Part shown: positions 6,141-9,116 of the stretch, one piece after another
Numbering within the stretch: the stretch's first letter is position 1
How the letters are laid out: each line of letters opens with the position of its first letter
NCBI GenBank assembly: GCA_021777365.1
Contig: JAJYDP010000159.1
Span: 1-9,116 of the forward strand
Source: Chloroflexota bacterium
Lineage (GTDB): Bacteria; Chloroflexota; Limnocylindria; Limnocylindrales; CSP1-4
Length of the DNA stretch: 9,116 bases
Direction of reading: 5' to 3'
Notes under the pieces: model-generated
The model's input: only the letters and a program-made list of their open reading frames with translations
Database searches by the model: none
Told to the model about the DNA's origin: nothing
Position numbers and translations under genes: made by a program

Positions 6141-7016
6141 TCAGCGGCTGGCCCGGCGCGCGGACGGCCCTCGCCTGGGCGCCGCGGGGCCGGGCGCGTG
6201 GGAGCCGCCGCGAGCCCAGGCGCCGAGCTCGAGCCGGGCGCCGGACCGCGCGTCGAGCGCCAGCTGGCCGCCCTCGGCCCCGATCCCGAGGGCCTCGCGG
6301 AGCATCGCCCCCAGCCGCTCGCCGTCGAAGCCGGGCGTGTGGGCCGAGAGCACGACGAACGACGGCCGAGGTCCGCACAGGGCCGCCAGGTCGAGGAGCA
6401 GCGCCGGCAGGTGCTCCTCGATCTGCCAGGCGCCGTTGCCGTGGCCGTAGCTCGGCGGGTCGAGGACCACGCCGTCGTAGCGGCGCCCGCGGCGGCGCTC
6501 CCGCCGGACGAAGGCCCGCGCGTCATCGACCAGCCACCGCACGGGCGCGTCGGCCAGGCCCGACAGCTCGGCGTTGCGCCGCGCCCACGCCACCGCGGGC
6601 CTCGACGCGTCCACGTGCGCCACGCGCGCCCCGGCCCGCGCGCAGGCGAGCGAGGCGCCGCCTGTGTAGCCGAACAGCGAGAGCACCTCGGGCGGGCGCC
6701 CCAGCGCGGCGGCCGACGCCCGCACCGCCGCGTCCAGCCAGCCCCACGTCGAGGCGTGCTCCGGGAACACGCCCAGCTGGCCGCCGGCCGCGGGACGGCA
6801 TTCCAGGGTGAGGCCGGCGACCCGGACCGGCCACGGGTCGAGCGCCGCGCCGCGGACCCAGGCGCCCCTCGCCCAGTGCAGGGCCGGTCGGGCCCAGTCG
6901 GCCTCGGGCAGCCGTCGGGGCTGCGTCGCGCCGGGAGCGGGGCGGTCCACGGTGACGGCGCCGAAGCGCTCCAGGCGGCGCCCGTCGCCGCAGTCGATCA
7001 GCTCGAGGTCCGACAT
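6141..7016 (-). CDS. Class I SAM-dependent methyltransferase, RlmI/RlmK-like (COG1092)
   Basis: This 291-residue cytosolic protein is probably an RNA base methyltransferase. The N-terminus (YQLLDSGDG-like ELIDCGDGRRLERFG, 5-19) and GQLGVFPEHASTW (79-91) are typical of the COG1092 group. The Rossmann-like fold shows motif I VLSLFGYTGGASLACA (111-126), acidic motif II VDAS (135-138), then AVAWARRNAELSGL (141-154), and DPPSYGHG (186-193). In RlmI-type m5C enzymes a Ser-Cys-Ser element supplies the nucleophile; the corresponding strand here reads VVLSAHTPGF (221-230) with no cysteine, so m5C chemistry is doubtful and an N-methylation like the RlmK domain is possible. The last ~25 residues are Ala/Pro/Arg-rich and may be flexible. 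ATG at 7016 has no SD; a GACGAT hexamer 6 bases upstream could be a weak -10 for a leaderless transcript. Substrate unknown; the adjacent TrmH-type gene supports RNA. Confidence 0.85.
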   Translation of the reverse strand: MSDLELIDCGDGRRLERFGAVTVDRPAPGATQPRRLPEADWARPALHWARGAWVRGAALDPWPVRVAGLTLECRPAAGGQLGVFPEHASTWGWLDAAVRASAAALGRPPEVLSLFGYTGGASLACARAGARVAHVDASRPAVAWARRNAELSGLADAPVRWLVDDARAFVRRERRRGRRYDGVVLDPPSYGHGNGAWQIEEHLPALLLDLAALCGPRPSFVVLSAHTPGFDGERLGAMLREALGIGAEGGQLALDARSGARLELGAWARGGSHAPGPAAPRRGPSARRASR

Positions 7017-7041
7017 GGCGCCATCGTCGCACGAGCGCGCC

Positions 7042-7056
7042 CCGACATGGTGTCGG
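7042..7056. repeat. Small inverted repeat upstream of the methyltransferase operon
   Basis: CCGACA at 7042-7047 and TGTCGG at 7051-7056, separated by three bases, form a perfect 6-bp palindrome. It begins 26 bases before the methyltransferase start on the minus strand and could be an operator or a 5' hairpin. Such short GC-rich palindromes also arise by chance, so function is uncertain. Confidence 0.3.
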
Positions 7057-7077
7057 TGCGCGGCGCAAGCCGAAACA

Positions 7078-7109
7078 CGGCGCCCGGGCCGCTTGGGACC
7101 CGGGCGCCG
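7078..7109 (-). terminator. Probable intrinsic terminator of the small secreted-protein gene
   Basis: A perfect 11-bp inverted repeat (CGGCGCCCGGG at 7078-7088 and CCCGGGCGCCG at 7099-7109, 10-base loop) starts 48 bases after the stop of the minus-strand secreted-protein gene. On the minus strand it is followed by TGTTTCGGCTT, a short imperfect T-run, whereas the + strand side has none. This is the strongest hairpin noticed in the window and would separate that gene from the methyltransferase operon downstream. Confidence 0.6.
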
Positions 7110-7157
7110 ATGCGTCGATCGTGGGTGGCCGGAGCATGAGGCCCCGGCCGGGCAGGC

Positions 7158-7601
7158 CTACCTGAGCGCGACGAGGTTCCCGGTGAGCGTCACGGTCGGC
7201 CCAGTGGCCCCCGCAGTCGCGGTGGCTGTGACCGAGAGCGTGTCCTTGTTGGTGATGGCGGTCTTCAGCACCTTGAGCTCGGCCTTCGTCAGCCAGAAGC
7301 GGTGGGTCGCCGGGCCCGCCGCCGGAGCCTTGAACTTGTCGCGGTTCGCGATGACGGCCGTGGTGCCGTTGGCGCCGTCGTTGAGGCTGATGGTCACCAC
7401 AGTCCCGGGCTTCACCCCGTAGAGCTTCACCGCGAGGCTCGCACCGTTCCCGTTCGCGAGCTCGGCGAGCGTCGCGCCGCCGTGGACCGAGCCGGTCTTG
7501 AGCGCCACGCGCCAGACGCTGTTGCCCGAAGCGGCGAGCGCCGAGGTCGCCGACAGGAGCAGCAGCCCCACGAGCGATACGGCAAGGACGAGACGTCGCA
7601 T
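7158..7601 (-). CDS. Small secreted protein of unknown function
   Basis: This 147-residue protein has a clear Sec signal peptide: basic MRR, a hydrophobic core LVLAVSLVGLLLLSA, and an ALA site with predicted cleavage near residues 23-24. The mature ~123 residues contain no cysteine and alternate short beta-strand-like stretches with Gly/Asn/Thr loops, for example ATLAELANGNGASLAVKLYG and VKPGTVVTISLNDG, then LTKAELKVLKTAITNKDTL and a final VTLTGNLVAL strand. The pattern of a strand, PGT turn and strand recalls CHRD-like or Ig-like beta-sandwich proteins, but the usual CHRD residues are not convincingly present, so I do not assign it. ATG at 7601 is supported by AAGAGGG at 7610-7616 with an 8-base spacer, one of the few good ribosome binding sites here. 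It lies alone between a 143-base upstream gap and a likely terminator, so it is probably monocistronic. Likely exported to the envelope or medium. Confidence 0.85.
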   Translation of the reverse strand: MRRLVLAVSLVGLLLLSATSALAASGNSVWRVALKTGSVHGGATLAELANGNGASLAVKLYGVKPGTVVTISLNDGANGTTAVIANRDKFKAPAAGPATHRFWLTKAELKVLKTAITNKDTLSVTATATAGATGPTVTLTGNLVALR

Positions 7602-7609
7602 CTACACAA

Positions 7610-7616
7610 CCCTCTT
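7610..7616 (-). promoter_or_regulatory. Ribosome binding site of the small secreted-protein gene
   Basis: AAGAGGG on the minus strand sits 8 bases before the ATG at 7601. It fixes this start and contrasts with the SD-less starts elsewhere in the window. Confidence 0.7.
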
Positions 7617-7624
7617 GCTGAGCC

Positions 7625-7641
7625 CGCCAGAGCGTCTGGCG
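7625..7641. repeat. 7-bp inverted repeat in the gap upstream of the secreted-protein gene
   Basis: CGCCAGA at 7625-7631 and TCTGGCG at 7635-7641 with a 3-base loop form a perfect short hairpin in the 143-base gap between the GT-C-like gene stop and the secreted-protein start. It has no T-tract in the minus direction, so it is more likely a 5' leader hairpin or operator of the secreted-protein gene than a terminator of the upstream gene. I could not identify a convincing promoter in the rest of this gap. Confidence 0.4.
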
Positions 7642-7744
7642 CTGCGCACATGAGAACGAACGATGGCGCCGTCCGGTATGGGTTCTCAATGAAGGGCGGC
7701 ATAAGGTTCCGCAACGAGGCGCTCGCGCGCCGCAGCGCCGGCCG

Positions 7745-8992
7745 TCACCGGATGGGCAGGCCGCGCCACACGACGCCGTAGGTCACGGAGACGACGCTGG
7801 CCGCGATCAGGAGACGCTCGGGAAGACCCCTCCAGCGCGGCGAGCCGACCGCCACGAGCGCGAGCATGAACGGCGTGAAGTCGAGCGAGTACCGGTAGCC
7901 GTACTGGATGTAGCCGCCGCCGTAGTAGAGCAGAACGGGGACCGCCACCAGCGCGGCGCAGGCCCACAGGAGCCTGGCCGTCGGGTCCCGCCACCCGGCC
8001 CAGACCGCGACGAGCAGACCCGGCGAGACCAGCAGCATCGAGAGGCCGTGCGGGTCCGGCAGCAGGAACGGCGCCCGCGACCGGACCGTGAACGGGGTCA
8101 GGAGCGCAAGTCGGATGTTCTCGGGCACCTGGACGAGGGCGAACAAGCCGAGCGCCCGGCGGGCCTCGAGATCGGGCGTCGCGAGGTGCGAGATGCCGTA
8201 GCCGTTCTGCCAGGGCGAGCCGAAGCGCGCCGCGTTGAAGAGCGCGTAGGCGACCCAGGCGAGGACGACTGGGGCCCCGAGCTCCGCGCCCAGCCGAGCG
8301 GCCCTCCCGAGGCGGCGCGCCACGTCGGCCCGCGAGATTCCGTGCAGCCGCTCCCGGAGGTGCATGAGGCCGAACGGCGCGGCCGCCAGGAGCATCGTCG
8401 GCCTGGCGAGGAAGGCGAGTCCGAAGAGGATCCCGATGACGACCGGGCGCCGACGCGCCGTCCACTCCATGAGGATCAGCTCGAGGAAGAGGATCCCCTC
8501 TGCCTGGGCGAGGTAGTAGAAGTTCCCGAGCACCGACACGTAGAACAGCAGCGTCCCGAAGGCGCCCAGCACGGCCACCCAGTAGGCGGCGGCGCCGGTC
8601 GCCCCGAACCGGCGCGCGAGCGGCAGACCGAGCCACGCGGCCGGGATCCCGAACGCGAGCGAGGTCAGGTACGGCGCCACGCCCTGGAGCGCGGGCACCG
8701 GGACGAACGGGAGGTAGGGGAGCACCTGGAGCAACCCGACGGCGACGTAGACCCGGCCGTCGATGGTCACCGCGTCCACCGAACCGGCGAAGGTCGGCGA
8801 GTCGAGGTGGCCTGCCGCCATCCGTTCTGCCAGCACCATCATCCGGTCGGGAGCGATGTGGAAGGTCCGGGTCGCCATGGCCGCCGCGAGGCCGTAGACG
8901 ACGACCACCGCCGCGTAGAACGCGAGGTCGGCCGGCCGCGGCCAGGCGCCGGCGCGGCGCCAGGAGGCGGGAGGGCGAGTCGCGGGCCGCAT
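7745..8992 (-). CDS. Polytopic membrane protein, GT-C-like putative glycosyltransferase
   Basis: This 415-residue protein has about nine to eleven hydrophobic segments. After a basic Pro-rich leader (1-20), helix 1 (~22-40) is followed by an extracytoplasmic loop containing APDRMMVLAERMAAGHLDSP (47-66) and DGRVYVAVGLLQVLPYLPFV (78-97). That arrangement of an acidic residue after helix 1, an AERMAAG helix and a GR-Y segment leading into helix 2 is typical of GT-C fold membrane glycosyltransferases that use polyprenyl-phosphate sugars. A later LARPTMLLAAAPFGL (195-209) and the near-C-terminal YIQYGYRYSLDFTPFML (361-377) are also common in this superfamily. Substrate and linkage are unknown, and no specific GT family can be named. 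The ATG at 8992 has an AGGAG site 6 bases upstream. It lies 14 bases after the stop of the gene at the window edge, with no separate promoter visible. GC is lower than in the left block. Confidence 0.8.
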   Translation of the reverse strand: MRPATRPPASWRRAGAWPRPADLAFYAAVVVVYGLAAAMATRTFHIAPDRMMVLAERMAAGHLDSPTFAGSVDAVTIDGRVYVAVGLLQVLPYLPFVPVPALQGVAPYLTSLAFGIPAAWLGLPLARRFGATGAAAYWVAVLGAFGTLLFYVSVLGNFYYLAQAEGILFLELILMEWTARRRPVVIGILFGLAFLARPTMLLAAAPFGLMHLRERLHGISRADVARRLGRAARLGAELGAPVVLAWVAYALFNAARFGSPWQNGYGISHLATPDLEARRALGLFALVQVPENIRLALLTPFTVRSRAPFLLPDPHGLSMLLVSPGLLVAVWAGWRDPTARLLWACAALVAVPVLLYYGGGYIQYGYRYSLDFTPFMLALVAVGSPRWRGLPERLLIAASVVSVTYGVVWRGLPIR

Positions 8993-8998
8993 CGGTTG

Positions 8999-9003
8999 CT
9001 CCT
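8999..9003 (-). promoter_or_regulatory. Ribosome binding site of the GT-C-like gene
   Basis: AGGAG on the minus strand lies 6 bases before the ATG at 8992, a near-ideal Shine-Dalgarno. The TTGACA-like bases just upstream overlap the stop of the preceding gene and are too close to the start to act as a -35. Confidence 0.75.
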
Positions 9004-9006
9004 ATG

Positions 9007-9116
9007 TCAAGCCGCAGCCGCGGTGAAGGCGATCACGGCTTGGATGCGAGCATTCTCGTCTGCCGAGAGACGGCGGAATACCTCGTCGCTGATCCTGCGC
9101 CGGAGCGCGCGGATCG
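9007..9116 (-). CDS. C-terminal fragment of a gene, possibly IS110-type transposase (partial)
   Basis: Thirty-five codons are visible before the TGA at 9007-9009, reading IRALRRRISDEVFRRLSADE and then NARIQAVIAFTAAAA; the rest lies outside the window. An Arg-rich IRALRRRISD helix followed by V(F/Y)RRL and a short variable tail resembles the C-terminal end of many IS110-family transposases from GC-rich bacteria, as I remember them. The match rests on about 20 residues, so the family call is tentative, although the reading frame is plausible: it ends 14 bases before a gene with a good ribosome binding site. If the call is right, the element's end would lie between here and the GT-C-like gene. 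IS110 elements lack classic terminal inverted repeats, so none is expected to be visible. Alternatives are any helical protein C-terminus or a remnant. Confidence 0.5.
   Translation of the reverse strand, partial: IRALRRRISDEVFRRLSADENARIQAVIAFTAAAA

Noticed and set aside
6116..6526. N-terminal extension of the TrmH-type gene to 6526
   Set aside because: It would overlap nearly half of the upstream methyltransferase and encode low-complexity Ser/Arg sequence; the substrate-binding domain begins right after the GTG at 6115.
5168..6811. 547-codon + strand frame opposite the two methyltransferases
   Set aside because: Arg/Ala/Pro-rich, no recognisable motif; both minus-strand genes carry intact SAM-binding motifs.
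8998..9010. TTGACA-like -35 before the GT-C-like gene
   Set aside because: It overlaps the ribosome binding site region and the preceding stop, leaving no room for a -10 before the start codon.

Overview
This window is very GC-rich bacterial chromosomal DNA (hand-counted 60-base samples: 52/60 G+C at 3661-3720, 41/60 at 7201-7260, 42/60 at 8101-8160). Several features suggest a GC-rich Gram-positive-type or Chloroflexota-like bacterium: frequent GTG starts, almost no Shine-Dalgarno sequences in the left two thirds, stop/start overlaps of the GTGA and TGATG type, a tandem pair of DUF881 envelope proteins, and a DUF951 protein. I favour Chloroflexota (Limnocylindria-like) over Actinomycetota, but nothing here proves it. 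No rRNA, tRNA or CRISPR array was seen.

Left block, + strand (1-1620): the C-terminal end of a membrane-anchored protein with a Pro/Ala/Gly-rich linker, then two consecutive DUF881 proteins. Each DUF881 protein has one N-terminal membrane helix, a coiled coil and an extracytoplasmic domain. The three genes overlap by 4 bp and 1 bp, so they look like one translationally coupled envelope operon.

Second + strand block (1668-5232): a small DUF951 protein with three conserved cysteines, an MFS exporter with a long charged cytosolic tail, and a YtcJ-type metal-dependent amidohydrolase. Both junctions are 4-bp GTGA overlaps. A -10-like hexamer just before the DUF951 ATG suggests leaderless transcription starting at this gene.

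Minus-strand block (5306-7016), convergent with the previous one: a SPOUT/TrmH-type RNA 2'-O-methyltransferase preceded by an RlmI/RlmK-like class I methyltransferase. They are probably a two-gene RNA-modification operon. A 9-bp inverted repeat lies between the convergent gene ends.

Right block, minus strand (7158-9116), with lower GC: a small secreted protein of unknown function with its own ribosome binding site and a probable terminator, a polytopic GT-C-like membrane protein, and at the edge the last 35 codons of another gene that resembles the C-terminus of an IS110-type transposase. This side may be a more mobile or recently acquired neighbourhood. I found no clearly undescribed system. 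The most interesting points are the coupled DUF881 trio, the DUF951-MFS-amidohydrolase coupling, the missing catalytic cysteine motif in the methyltransferase, and the possible transposon boundary.
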